The translations under genes and the position numbers were made by a program. DNA of 47,898 bases, taken from JBCDGZ01 sp038750655. Its GTDB lineage: Bacteria; Bacteroidota; Bacteroidia; Chitinophagales; Saprospiraceae. The DNA is taken from NCBI GenBank assembly GCA_038750655.1, contig JBCDGZ010000050.1, forward strand, positions 1-47,898. The letters run 5' to 3'. Shown here in pieces: positions 7,221 through 14,834 of the stretch. The notes beneath the pieces are model-generated. The model saw only the letters and a program-made list of their open reading frames with translations. It searched no databases and was not told the origin of the DNA. Within the stretch, counting starts at the first letter, position 1, and every line of letters begins with the position of its first letter.

Positions 7221-8033
7221 ATGAACAAAATACTGCTATCTCTCCTACTGTTCCTTTCTGTTCACGCCTATGGCCAACTGCCCTTTGACACCCAAGTAGA
7301 AGACTTATCGAAGCATGCCGACCTTCCCGATGATCTTTTCAAAAAGATATTAACCTTAAGTTTTTATAACACTAGCACTCAATGCTTCTATCAATCCGTC
7401 GTCAACAAAGTGAGCCTTAGTTGTGGAAATATTCCTAAAAATAAATTGGTGCTTGGTGGGTCAAGTGCTATCGTGAGAGGTGACGAGCAGGTAGCTTGGT
7501 ATGCTAGTCAGTACCAACGGTGGATTTATGAAATTGATCCCAACAGTGACTGGGGGGCTGCGGAAAAATGGGTAGATAATGATACACTACGGTGGTCTAG
7601 AGTTTACAATATCGAGCCAAAGACATTAGATACGATCACGCTGACGGCTTATTACAAGCCCCATCCGATGGATAGCGTGGAGATAGGAATCCTTCAACTT
7701 CCAGTCAAAACTATTCCTCGCCCTGAATTGGAATTGAGTGATCGAACCAAGTTCCCATCCATCATTGAAAAGGAAAAGTTATTGCAGCTCGAAGAAGTTG
7801 TCACACAAGAACAAACCCTGTATCCCGAAAAATTGGCCTTCAGTAAGATCACCTACTTTGAACTGGAAGTCAAACGCAAGAGGAAAGTACAGACCTTTAA
7901 GTGTCACGATAGCTTTTTGACTTTTGAAATGAAAAATGCGATTAAGCAAAGTGCTAAGAAAACAACGATCACTTTCAAGAATGTGAGATCGGAAAGAATA
8001 GTTTTTGATTCCCTCTCTTTTCGAATCAAATAG
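7221..8033 (+). CDS. secreted protein with GldM-like C-terminal domain
   Basis: 270-aa exported protein. A signal peptide (residues 1-19, MNKILLSLLLFLSVHAYGQ) directs it to the periplasm. The C-terminal 65 residues (KITYFELEV... to the final SFRIK) resemble the last domain of GldM, the T9SS/gliding motor protein, with the typical pattern of strands ending in a phenylalanine-lysine motif. It is much shorter than GldM (about 510 aa) and lacks the N-terminal membrane helix, so it is not GldM itself. I chose the ATG at 7221 because it begins a clean signal peptide; the longer frame overlaps the AT-rich insert. Function unknown. Confidence 0.6.
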   Translation: MNKILLSLLLFLSVHAYGQLPFDTQVEDLSKHADLPDDLFKKILTLSFYNTSTQCFYQSVVNKVSLSCGNIPKNKLVLGGSSAIVRGDEQVAWYASQYQRWIYEIDPNSDWGAAEKWVDNDTLRWSRVYNIEPKTLDTITLTAYYKPHPMDSVEIGILQLPVKTIPRPELELSDRTKFPSIIEKEKLLQLEEVVTQEQTLYPEKLAFSKITYFELEVKRKRKVQTFKCHDSFLTFEMKNAIKQSAKKTTITFKNVRSERIVFDSLSFRIK

Positions 8034-8185
8034 CAGCTTAAAAAAGTGTGTATCTCGGCCAAAAAATACCGCAATAGTTTCGATTACTAAAAATAATTGG
8101 TCCCCCAGTGAATTAATTTATCCCCCCCTGTGTTATGAAGCATTGCCCTATCTTGAGCATTTAATTGAACTCGATACACCTCTTA

Positions 8186-8773
8186 ATGAGAACTAAATTT
8201 TTTACCTCGGACCACCACTTCGGTCACGAAAACATCATCAAATTTTGCAACCGCCCCTTCGATAGTTTGGAAGAAATGAACGAAACTATGATTGAACGGT
8301 GGAATGAAAAAGTGGGGCGCTGGGATGAAGTATACCACCTAGGTGACTTTGCCCTGACGCACAAAGAACAACTAGAAGAAATTCTGGATCGCCTCAACGG
8401 AAAAATTCATCTGATTGTTGGCAATCACGAAAAAACGGCTTTGCAATTGACCAAAAAATTTCAATGGGTCAAGGAATACTACGAGCTGAAGGTTAAAGAT
8501 CCGGATTGTCACAATGGCGTTCAGCGCATCATCCTCTTCCACTATGCGATGCGAACTTGGCGCGGCGCTTCCCGGAAAAACTGGCACCTCTATGGCCATA
8601 GCCACGGCAACCTACCGGACTTGGAAGATCACCTCAGCTTTGATGTGGGGGTAGACTGCCATGATTTTTATCCCCTCGCCTACGAGGAGGTCAAGACTAT
8701 TATGCAAACCAAAAAATGGACGCCGCCTCACTTGCGTAATCAAGAGGCGGAAACGACACCTGAAACAGATTAA
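8186..8773 (+). CDS. calcineurin-like metallophosphoesterase
   Basis: 195-aa cytosolic phosphoesterase with a two-metal site. All five signature blocks are present in order: DxH (Asp9, His11), GD (Gly53-Asp54), GNHE (79-82), a His at about 119 (LFHYA), and GHSHG (137-141). The short, single-domain form resembles the predicted phosphoesterases of COG4186. The substrate is not known. I chose the start at 8186 (MRTKFFTSDHH) because the first strand begins immediately; an in-frame ATG at 8165 adds seven residues. The next gene begins 2 bp after its stop. Confidence 0.85.
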   Translation: MRTKFFTSDHHFGHENIIKFCNRPFDSLEEMNETMIERWNEKVGRWDEVYHLGDFALTHKEQLEEILDRLNGKIHLIVGNHEKTALQLTKKFQWVKEYYELKVKDPDCHNGVQRIILFHYAMRTWRGASRKNWHLYGHSHGNLPDLEDHLSFDVGVDCHDFYPLAYEEVKTIMQTKKWTPPHLRNQEAETTPETD

Positions 8774-8775
8774 CG

Positions 8776-9930
8776 ATGTATTACGAATTTAAAGGAAAGG
8801 TGAAGATGGTTCACCAGTATATCAATGAGGACCTGAGAGAGTCTATGTACTTTGATCCCTCGGGAAAACGTGTTCGACTCCGCTCTTTTGTCGAGGGGCG
8901 AATGTATTCGGATCAATACTGTCGACGGATGAAGGGTATCGATGTCACTATCAGCGACACTTACCATATCAATGAAAAGCTAATGATCAAGCAATTCGTT
9001 TTTTACAAAGAAGGACGAATGCTCAAGGAAAATCTATTTGGTGGCTCGCAGAATTTATTGAACCAGACCATTAATGAATACAATGCTGAGGGCAGCTGTA
9101 TCCGACGAACCAAGGGGATGGGCAAAAGCCAATGCTCTTATGTCTTTACCTACGGTAACTACCAGAATAAACGATCTAAAACTAAATTTGACAACCAAGG
9201 CAAAATGGTTAAAACCCGACGGTGGGAATACGATGAGTACGGCAATAAAATTGCCTACAAAAAATTCAATGCTCAAGGACACCTCGTCAAATATGAGCGG
9301 CTGTTTTATGATAGCCTGGGACAGAAGGTTCGAAAGTTTTGCTATGAAGTGGATGATCTTTTTTCTTCCAACCGCCCGCCCACCCACGATCCCAATGCCT
9401 CCATCTTCCAAGAAGTCTTTCAACACATGGAAGTCTTTCGCTTCGATGTGAACGGGCGGCCACTCGAAGTGGAACTAGGACTGCACTTTTTCTCCGCTAT
9501 GGTAAGGTATGAGTATGATGCCGAAGGCAGGCGAATAGAGCGCGCCCTGAGCCGCTACCGCGATGACTTCAGCACCCGCTCTCTCACCCTTTGGGAGCAA
9601 ACAACCTGGAAGTACAACGAGAACGGCCTGCTCCTCTTTACCTCCGAGACCGAAACCCATACTGATTGGGATGACTATTTTGAAATGTGGTATACCTATG
9701 AATTTGATGAACGGGGTAATGTACTAAAGCGAATGGAGCGGCGAGGACACGAGGACCAGCCTTGGCTCACCGAAACCTTTAGCTACGATGAGGCGAGCCG
9801 CCTAAAGCGGTCGGAGCTGAAATCAGAACATGAAAACATCAGCAGGGAATACGACCATCAAGGGAATATCATCTACGAGAAAAAGAAAGGTAAAGTGCTG
9901 CGATTGGAGATTGCCTATTATGAGGATTGA
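8776..9930 (+). CDS. cytosolic YD-repeat (Rhs-like) protein, no toxin tip
   Basis: 384-aa protein built of degenerate YD-type repeats of about 20 residues (for example YDEYGNKIAYKKFNAQGHL, YEYDAEGRRIERAL, YEFDERGNVLKRM, YDHQGNIIYEKK). Rhs and teneurin proteins use such repeats to form a beta-shell. Here there is no signal peptide, no self-cleaving core-end motif and no variable C-terminal toxin domain. It starts 2 bp after the phosphoesterase gene, so it is probably translated from the same mRNA. It may be a binding or scaffolding protein; function unknown. Confidence 0.65.
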   Translation: MYYEFKGKVKMVHQYINEDLRESMYFDPSGKRVRLRSFVEGRMYSDQYCRRMKGIDVTISDTYHINEKLMIKQFVFYKEGRMLKENLFGGSQNLLNQTINEYNAEGSCIRRTKGMGKSQCSYVFTYGNYQNKRSKTKFDNQGKMVKTRRWEYDEYGNKIAYKKFNAQGHLVKYERLFYDSLGQKVRKFCYEVDDLFSSNRPPTHDPNASIFQEVFQHMEVFRFDVNGRPLEVELGLHFFSAMVRYEYDAEGRRIERALSRYRDDFSTRSLTLWEQTTWKYNENGLLLFTSETETHTDWDDYFEMWYTYEFDERGNVLKRMERRGHEDQPWLTETFSYDEASRLKRSELKSEHENISREYDHQGNIIYEKKKGKVLRLEIAYYED

Positions 9931-9964
9931 TCGGCGAAAAAGCACCAGGCCCCATCAATCTGAT

Positions 9965-9972
9965 TATCTTTG
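9965..9972 (+). promoter_or_regulatory. TAnnTTTG minus-7 box of the MFS gene
   Basis: TATCTTTG is a perfect match to the Bacteroidota minus-7 consensus. The ATG at 9979 follows after 6 bp, so the predicted transcript starts at or next to the start codon (leaderless). No good minus-33 TTTG box is visible upstream. Confidence 0.5.
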
Positions 9973-9978
9973 CGCCCT

Positions 9979-11187
9979 ATGAGTACCGTAGTGGCCCCAC
10001 CAAGCAAACCGCACATTTCTGAGTTGGAGTTTATCGCCCTGATGGCTTTCCTGATGTCGAATGTCGCCCTGTCGATTGATGCCATCTTGCCGGCACTGAC
10101 CCAAATTGGTGAGTCGCTTTCTCGGGCGGATGATGGCCGTTTGCAGTTGGTGGTGACCATGATCTTTTTGGGGCTAGGATTGGGCGAGTTGGTCTTTGGG
10201 ACCTTGTCGGACAGCATAGGGCGCAAGCCTATTGTCTTTGCAGGGGTGGCCCTGTTTATGCTGGCCAGCCTGGTCTGCGTGACGGCCAATAGCCTGGAAG
10301 GGCTGCTGCTAGGTAGGGTGCTGCAAGGCATTGGGCTTTCGGCGCCCAGGACGGTGAGCATGGCCATTATTCGAGATGTGCACAGCGGCGATAAGATGGC
10401 GCGCATCATGTCCTTCATCGGCACTATTTTCATCCTCATCCCCATGATCGCCCCCATTCTGGGGCAGTTTATCCTCAAAGCCTTCAACTGGCAGGCCATT
10501 TTCTACTTCCAGCTGATCTTCATCAGCGTCACGGTAGGCTGGTTTGGCCTGCGGCAGCGGGAGACCTTGCTCCCCGAACGGCGCATTCCCTTCTCCAAAA
10601 CCCTCTTCATCGATGGCTTCAAAGAATTCCTTCGGTTCCGCAACACCCTGATCTACACCTTCGTCGCCGGAGTGATCGAGGGCTCCTTCATCCTCTACCT
10701 CAGCAGTTCCAAGTATATTTTCCAGGACCAATACCAAATGGTCGATGAGTTTCCCTACATCTTTGCGGCCCTGGCCTTCGCCTTCGGGTTGGCTACCTTC
10801 TTCAACGGTTCGCTAGTGACCCGCATCGGCATGCGCAAGCTAGTCGATCGTGCGCTGTACGGCTTTATCCTCTCTCCCCTCCTCTACCTGCTGCTCTTTT
10901 TTTCCTCCAGCAATCCCAGCCTGGTCATCGTCATGGCCTTTCTGGCGATGCAGTTTCTCTGCCTGGGCTTCATCTTTGGTAATCTCAGCGCGCTGGCGAT
11001 GCAGCCCATCGGGCACATCGCCGGGATCGGAGCCGCCCTGTTCAGCTTCACCACCATGAGCACGGCCGTGGTGCTGGCCATCGTCATGGGGCAATTCATT
11101 GCCGATACCGCGCTGCCCCTGTTCATCAGCTTTTTCAGCACTGGCCTCTGCGCCTTTCTCTTGCTGAGGTGGCGAAAAGAAGACTAA
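9979..11187 (+). CDS. MFS multidrug exporter, Bcr/CflA type
   Basis: 402-aa inner-membrane transporter with about 12 hydrophobic segments. It has the loop 2-3 motif A (GTLSDSIGRKP) and the motif LGRVLQGIG in helix 4 typical of proton-driven drug exporters of the Bcr/CflA branch. The opening, with a short hydrophilic lead then an aspartate in SIDAILPAL in helix 1, also fits. The start at 9979 is preferred to a TTG at 9970 because it follows a perfect minus-7 promoter box. Substrates cannot be predicted; chloramphenicol and bicyclomycin exporters belong to the family. Confidence 0.88.
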   Translation: MSTVVAPPSKPHISELEFIALMAFLMSNVALSIDAILPALTQIGESLSRADDGRLQLVVTMIFLGLGLGELVFGTLSDSIGRKPIVFAGVALFMLASLVCVTANSLEGLLLGRVLQGIGLSAPRTVSMAIIRDVHSGDKMARIMSFIGTIFILIPMIAPILGQFILKAFNWQAIFYFQLIFISVTVGWFGLRQRETLLPERRIPFSKTLFIDGFKEFLRFRNTLIYTFVAGVIEGSFILYLSSSKYIFQDQYQMVDEFPYIFAALAFAFGLATFFNGSLVTRIGMRKLVDRALYGFILSPLLYLLLFFSSSNPSLVIVMAFLAMQFLCLGFIFGNLSALAMQPIGHIAGIGAALFSFTTMSTAVVLAIVMGQFIADTALPLFISFFSTGLCAFLLLRWRKED

Positions 11188-11207
11188 AATGGTAAGAGCA
11201 GGTCCTA

Positions 11208-11516
11208 TTACTTTGAGGCCTTAAGAAGAGCCAAAACCTCTTTATTCTTTGTAGACTTGGCGATGGTGAAGGCATCATCGCTGCCAAAGCCTTCCTTTTG
11301 ATAGGGGTCGGCCCCGTTGGCTAGTAGGTATTTGATGATGTCGATTTGATTGGCTCGAATGCTTTCCAGCAGCGGGCTGGTCATAAATTCGGGGTGTTGG
11401 TAGTTGGGATTGACGCCCATTTTGATGTGGTATTTCACCAATTCCAGATCGCCATTTTTGCAGGCGGCAAATAAATCTTTCCAATCTCCGGCAGACATAA
11501 TTGAATTTTTTAGCAT
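11208..11516 (-). CDS. small ankyrin-repeat protein
   Basis: 102-aa cytosolic protein with about two and a half ankyrin repeats: LFAACKNGDLELVKYHIKMG, then SPLLESIRANQIDIIKYLLANGADP, then a degenerate third repeat ending in VLALLK. Ankyrin proteins mediate protein-protein contacts; the partner is unknown. Possible starts are ATG at 11516 or 11498; a TTG at 11528 is less likely. It is transcribed away from the AraC regulator gene, the two starts being about 50 bp apart. Confidence 0.75.
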   Translation of the reverse strand: MLKNSIMSAGDWKDLFAACKNGDLELVKYHIKMGVNPNYQHPEFMTSPLLESIRANQIDIIKYLLANGADPYQKEGFGSDDAFTIAKSTKNKEVLALLKASK

Positions 11517-11518
11517 CT

Positions 11519-11546
11519 TTTGCTCCAATTTAGCGAATTATCTTGG
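11519..11546 (+). promoter_or_regulatory. candidate promoter of the AraC regulator
   Basis: A TTTG box (11519-11522) is separated by 16 bp from TATCTTGG (11539-11546), one mismatch from the TAnnTTTG minus-7 consensus. It lies 21 bp before the ATG at 11568 and overlaps the start of the divergent ankyrin gene. Confidence 0.35.
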
Positions 11547-11567
11547 AGTTTATTCGGACTTTGGTCT

Positions 11568-12407
11568 ATGGAAATTTTTACCCTTCCCGAATACTTCCTC
11601 GATGGTACGCCGGATTTGGTCAATGTGCAGTTTTACCAAACGGAAAATTCTACCGTAAAAAACAAGATCAGCCTATCGCAACATTTGATGTGTATTCTCC
11701 TCGATGGACAAAAGGAGATCATTGACAATTCGGCCGCACACAAGTTTGACAATGGTCAGTTCTGTTTGCTCAGTGCGGGGAACGTGTTAATGACGGAGCG
11801 GACTAGTGCAGAACGGGGCTACGAGAGCCTACTGTTTTTTTATTCCAATATCTTTTTGCTCAATTTGGTGGAAAAATATGAGCTGGCGCTACCGGAGGCA
11901 CAGCGCAGTGGTGCCCGCATTCGGGTGCTGGACAAGGACGATTATGTCCTCAACTTCCAACAATCCCTCCGGCTGTTGCAAGACCGCATCCTACAATCCG
12001 GCCCCCTACGTTTGGCGAAATTGGAAGAAATCTTTCTCTACCTCATCGAAAAGGCCCCCTCTCTGGTCCTCCCCTTCATCCGACAGGCCCTGGCCGACCA
12101 GCGCCATCATTCGTTCACCCAAATCATCCAAAACCACCTGTACGATAACCTGACCTACGAGGAGCTGGCTTTTCTTTGCAATATGAGCATTTCCACCTTC
12201 AAACGGCGCTTCTCTGAGGCTTATCAAACGACGCCCAAGAAATACTTCATCAGCCAACGCATGAAACGAGCAGTCTTTCTACTACAAAATAATAAACGGC
12301 CTTCGGAAATCTATTTTGAACTGGGCTACGAAAGTCTCTCCTCCTTCAGCATCGAGTTTAAAAAGCACTTTGGGGTCTCGCCCCGCAGCTATATGCTGCA
12401 GAGTTGA
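11568..12407 (+). CDS. AraC-family transcriptional regulator
   Basis: 279-aa DNA-binding protein. The C-terminal 95 residues hold two helix-turn-helix units: LAFLCNMSISTFKRRFSEAY and, after a linker helix, SEIYFELGYESLSSFSIEFKKHFG followed by SPRSYM, the classic AraC end. The N-terminal part resembles the sensor of ExsA/PchR-like regulators rather than a sugar-binding cupin. I chose the ATG at 11568 because the in-frame TTG upstream gives an unlikely lead. It is divergent from the ankyrin gene and 92 bp upstream of the PEBP gene, which is a likely target. Confidence 0.85.
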   Translation: MEIFTLPEYFLDGTPDLVNVQFYQTENSTVKNKISLSQHLMCILLDGQKEIIDNSAAHKFDNGQFCLLSAGNVLMTERTSAERGYESLLFFYSNIFLLNLVEKYELALPEAQRSGARIRVLDKDDYVLNFQQSLRLLQDRILQSGPLRLAKLEEIFLYLIEKAPSLVLPFIRQALADQRHHSFTQIIQNHLYDNLTYEELAFLCNMSISTFKRRFSEAYQTTPKKYFISQRMKRAVFLLQNNKRPSEIYFELGYESLSSFSIEFKKHFGVSPRSYMLQS

Positions 12408-12499
12408 ACCATTAGCTCAACTATCTGAGCTGTTACCGTAATGGCTTCCTCCTGCAATCGGGTGAACTTTGTACTATTCATTTATTAAAATTTATTACG

Positions 12500-13042
12500 A
12501 TGAAAAAAGTACTGTATGTTTTACCCGCCTTCCTATTATTTCTGGGCAGCAGCTTTGCTCAGTTGACCCTTAAGAGCAATGACCTCAGTGGCCAGGCCAG
12601 CGCCAAGGAAGTGTTTAATGGCTTCGGATGCACGGGCGAGAATATCTCTCCTCAGTTGTATTGGGAAAACGCTCCGGCGGGCACTAAGAGCTTTGCTGTC
12701 ACCATGTACGACGGCGATGCCCCTACGGGCAGCGGCTGGTGGCACTGGCTGGTCTTCGACCTCGACAAGGGTATCAGCGAACTGCCCGCCGGCGCGGGCG
12801 ACCCCAGCAGCGATAAGGCCCCCCAAGGAGCCATTCAGAGCCGAACCGACTACGGCGCTGAAGGCTACGGCGGCCCCTGTCCACCCGAAGGCCACGGCTT
12901 CCACCGCTACGTCATCACCGTCTACGCCCTCGGTGTCGACAAACTGGGTCCCGACAAAACGGCCAGCCCGGCGCTAATCGGCTATTTCCTCGAACAAAAC
13001 GTCATTGAGAAGGCCTCCCTCGTCTTTTACCACAAAAGATAA
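12500..13042 (+). CDS. exported YbhB/YbcL-type PEBP (Raf kinase inhibitor-like) protein
   Basis: 180-aa protein with a signal peptide (cleavage after about residue 20, SSFAQ), so probably periplasmic. The phosphatidylethanolamine-binding protein fold is shown by the GENISPQLYW segment, a DxDAP-like TMYDGDAPTG, and the ligand-site GGPCPPEGHGFHRY. Bacterial YbhB/YbcL proteins have this fold but their ligands are mostly unknown; YbcL is periplasmic. The AraC gene directly upstream may control it. Confidence 0.88.
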   Translation: MKKVLYVLPAFLLFLGSSFAQLTLKSNDLSGQASAKEVFNGFGCTGENISPQLYWENAPAGTKSFAVTMYDGDAPTGSGWWHWLVFDLDKGISELPAGAGDPSSDKAPQGAIQSRTDYGAEGYGGPCPPEGHGFHRYVITVYALGVDKLGPDKTASPALIGYFLEQNVIEKASLVFYHKR

Positions 13043-13122
13043 GAACGGGACTTGCCAAATAATAGACATTTTCGCCTTCTGGGCAGCAATAATTTTTATG
13101 CATAGCGGCTCCTGATTATATT

Positions 13123-13145
13123 GAGTTTTGCGAATCTCAAAACTC
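13123..13145. promoter_or_regulatory. perfect 8-bp inverted repeat in the leader of the Ycf48-like gene
   Basis: GAGTTTTG (13123-13130) and CAAAACTC (13138-13145) are exact reverse complements around a 7-base loop, ending 7 bp before the ATG at 13153. In RNA this is a hairpin next to the start codon; in DNA it could be an operator. TATATTGA at 13117-13124 is a near match to a minus-7 box, so the hairpin may start close to the 5' end of the transcript. Confidence 0.45.
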
Positions 13146-13152
13146 CCCTCCT

Positions 13153-14457
13153 ATGCGTACTCCATTATTGCTTTTGTTCCTACTTTGTACTACTGGCTTA
13201 TCTGCTCAATCCTGGCAGCCGCTGGTCAATGCCCCCAATCTTATTGGTCCACTTTCCAAGCTGGATGATGTCCATTTCATCAATGCCAGCACGGGTTGGA
13301 CGATTAGCTCGCAGGGTAAGGTCTTTAAAACGGAAGACGGTGGGGAAAACTGGCAGGAGCAGGCCGACCTCAATGAATTTCTGCGTTGCGTGAAGTTTGC
13401 TAACGAGGATGTTGGCTATGTTGGCAGTCTGATGGGCAGCTTTGGTGGCCCGCCCAGTAATGCTCGGATTTTTAAGACGGAGGATGGTGGAGCCAGTTGG
13501 ACAGACCTTACGGCAGCCATCAGCCCCGAGCCGATCGGCATTTGCGGTTTATCGGTAGTTGATGAGCAGACGGTCTATGGCTGTGGGGCCTTTTATGGGC
13601 CGGCGCGGGTGTACAAATCATTGGATGGCGGAGCCAGCTGGACGACGATTGATCTGTCGGGCTTGGCCACCAATGTGGTTGATCTGCATTTTTTTACGGC
13701 AGACTTTGGCTTTGTGATTGGAGCCGGTACGACGCCGACTAGCGGTGGCGTCATTTTGCGAACGGAGGATGGTGGAGCCAACTGGGAGGTGGTCCACAAT
13801 ACAATGGTGCCCAGCGACCTGCTGTGGAAGATTCAGGCTTTGGATGAGGATCATTTGTATGCGGCGATTGCGGGGGTGAGTATGGTGAATGGTGCTCGGA
13901 TTTTGGTATCGGAGGATGGTGGAGCCAGTTGGACGTCCAGGCTGGTGGCGGCGGGTGAGATACATTTGCAAGGTTTGGGCTTTATCAGCCCGGAGCGTGG
14001 TTTTGCCGGCGGCTTTTTTGAGGGGCTTTATGAGACTAGGGATGGTGGAGCCAGTTGGGAGCAGATTCTCGTGGGTGCTAATTACAATCGTTTCCAAAAA
14101 ATAAACGACAGTCTGATGTACGCCAGCGGGCATACCATCTATGCCTTTTCGGACAGCAGCGACATTATGACCTCAACTGCTGAGATTCTGGCGCCGCCGA
14201 GCTACAGCATGACGGTCGCCCCCAACCCTGCTTCCGACCAGTTTCGCATCAGCTACACCCTCCAAAACCCCACTCATCTCCAACTGCGTTTGTATGATAC
14301 ACAGGGAAAAATCGTCCAGACTTTTTTTGAGGGTTGGCATCCGGGGGGAGAATTTCAGGTCGACGCGGCGATAGGGCAACTTCCTGCCGGGATGTATATC
14401 GTCGGCTTTCTGTCGCGAGAGGGAGATATATTGCAAAAGGTTTTGATTGAAAAATAG
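13153..14457 (+). CDS. secreted Ycf48/BNR-type beta-propeller protein with T9SS sorting domain
   Basis: 434-aa secreted protein. A signal peptide (about 1-18, GLSAQ) is followed by six or seven Ycf48/BNR-like blades, each with the signature TEDGGxxW (for example near residues 59, 110, 158, 203 and 254). The last 85 residues form a T9SS type A sorting domain: VAPNPASDQFRISY, then LRLYDTQGKIV, then LPAGMYIVGF and a final KVLIEK. The protein should cross the outer membrane by T9SS and be attached to or released from the cell. The role of the propeller is unknown. The blade motifs are also repeated at DNA level. Confidence 0.85.
   Translation: MRTPLLLLFLLCTTGLSAQSWQPLVNAPNLIGPLSKLDDVHFINASTGWTISSQGKVFKTEDGGENWQEQADLNEFLRCVKFANEDVGYVGSLMGSFGGPPSNARIFKTEDGGASWTDLTAAISPEPIGICGLSVVDEQTVYGCGAFYGPARVYKSLDGGASWTTIDLSGLATNVVDLHFFTADFGFVIGAGTTPTSGGVILRTEDGGANWEVVHNTMVPSDLLWKIQALDEDHLYAAIAGVSMVNGARILVSEDGGASWTSRLVAAGEIHLQGLGFISPERGFAGGFFEGLYETRDGGASWEQILVGANYNRFQKINDSLMYASGHTIYAFSDSSDIMTSTAEILAPPSYSMTVAPNPASDQFRISYTLQNPTHLQLRLYDTQGKIVQTFFEGWHPGGEFQVDAAIGQLPAGMYIVGFLSREGDILQKVLIEK
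13480..14059 (+). repeat. near-identical DNA repeats encoding the propeller motif
   Basis: The string GGATGGTGGAGCCAG recurs at about 13482, 13767, 13914 and 14040, with a variant (GGATGGCGGAGCCAG) at 13623. Copies 13480-13501 and 13911-13932 share more than 20 identical bases, more than the protein motif requires. This suggests recent blade duplication or gene conversion. Confidence 0.6.
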
Positions 14458-14468
14458 CCTTTTGCCGA

Positions 14469-14485
14469 TGGCCATAGCATGGCCA
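14469..14485 (+). terminator. hairpin terminator between convergent genes
   Basis: TGGCCAT (14469-14475), loop AGC, ATGGCCA (14479-14485) is a perfect 7-bp stem 12 bp after the stop of the Ycf48-like gene, followed by ACTTTTATCTT. It probably ends that transcript. In the other direction it lies 15 bp beyond the stop of the cysteine-rich ORF but has no T-run on that strand. Confidence 0.55.
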
Positions 14486-14499
14486 ACTTTTATCTTAAA

Positions 14500-14613
14500 T
14501 TAGCAGCAACTACACTTTTCGCACTTGCATTGATCGCAAGGGCAACTGCTTGTCGAGCAATCTTTACAATTACATTTGGTGCAATCACATTTAACACACT
14601 TACAATTTTCCAT
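14500..14613 (-). CDS. metallothionein-like cysteine-rich small protein
   Basis: 37-residue ORF with 14 cysteines (38%), six lysines, no histidine and no aromatic residue. Cysteines fall at positions 4, 6, 9, 11, 14, 16, 19 and 24, 26, 29, 31, 34, 36, 37: two halves of seven, each a CxC-xx-CxC-xx-CxC ladder, split by DCSTSSCP. This is the composition of a metallothionein (thiolate binding of Cu, Zn or Cd), but the layout differs from cyanobacterial SmtA (His plus zinc finger), so I infer function from composition only. ATG is at 14613-14611 and TAA at 14502-14500. No Shine-Dalgarno site is seen, as is usual here. It is divergent from the ABC-like operon, and an IR operator lies between them. 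Confidence 0.7.
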   Translation of the reverse strand: MENCKCVKCDCTKCNCKDCSTSSCPCDQCKCEKCSCC

Positions 14614-14746
14614 AATCTACAAGTTTTATGATTCAGTCAGCAAACAACTATAACGCTTAAAAGATTCCCTTGCATCTTATTTTTTTACTATTCCGCATCC
14701 AACCTCTGGCTTTTCACTAATAAAAAATTCGCAGCTGCAAGTTATA

Positions 14747-14763
14747 ATGTCCAAAAAGGACAT
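14747..14763. promoter_or_regulatory. palindromic operator ATGTCC-N5-GGACAT
   Basis: A perfect 6-bp inverted repeat with an AAAAA spacer lies in the gap between the metallothionein-like gene and the ABC-like operon. Its centre (14755) is 33.5 bp upstream of the centre of a perfect TAnnTTTG box, which places it near position -41 of the predicted transcript, the place for a class II activator. The protein that binds it is unknown. Confidence 0.5.
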
Positions 14764-14784
14764 GCAGGCCGCATTTTAAGCCGC

Positions 14785-14792
14785 TACTTTTG
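14785..14792 (+). promoter_or_regulatory. TAnnTTTG minus-7 box of the ABC-like operon
   Basis: TACTTTTG matches the Bacteroidota minus-7 consensus perfectly. The predicted start of transcription is near 14796, about 40 bp before the ATG at 14835. There is no TTTG minus-33 box; the palindrome at 14747-14763 lies where an activator would replace it. Confidence 0.5.
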
Positions 14793-14834
14793 CTCTAGGT
14801 GCTCCCGACCCAAAAAAACGGAGCCACAAGAGAT

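Noticed and set aside
8005..8196. 63-codon plus frame between the GldM-like and phosphoesterase genes
   Set aside because: It overlaps both genes and has no recognisable pattern; more likely chance.
8776..9930. Polymorphic toxin (Rhs) reading of the YD-repeat gene
   Set aside because: No signal, no core-end cleavage motif and no variable toxin tip; the nearby immunity-like genes are not adjacent to it.
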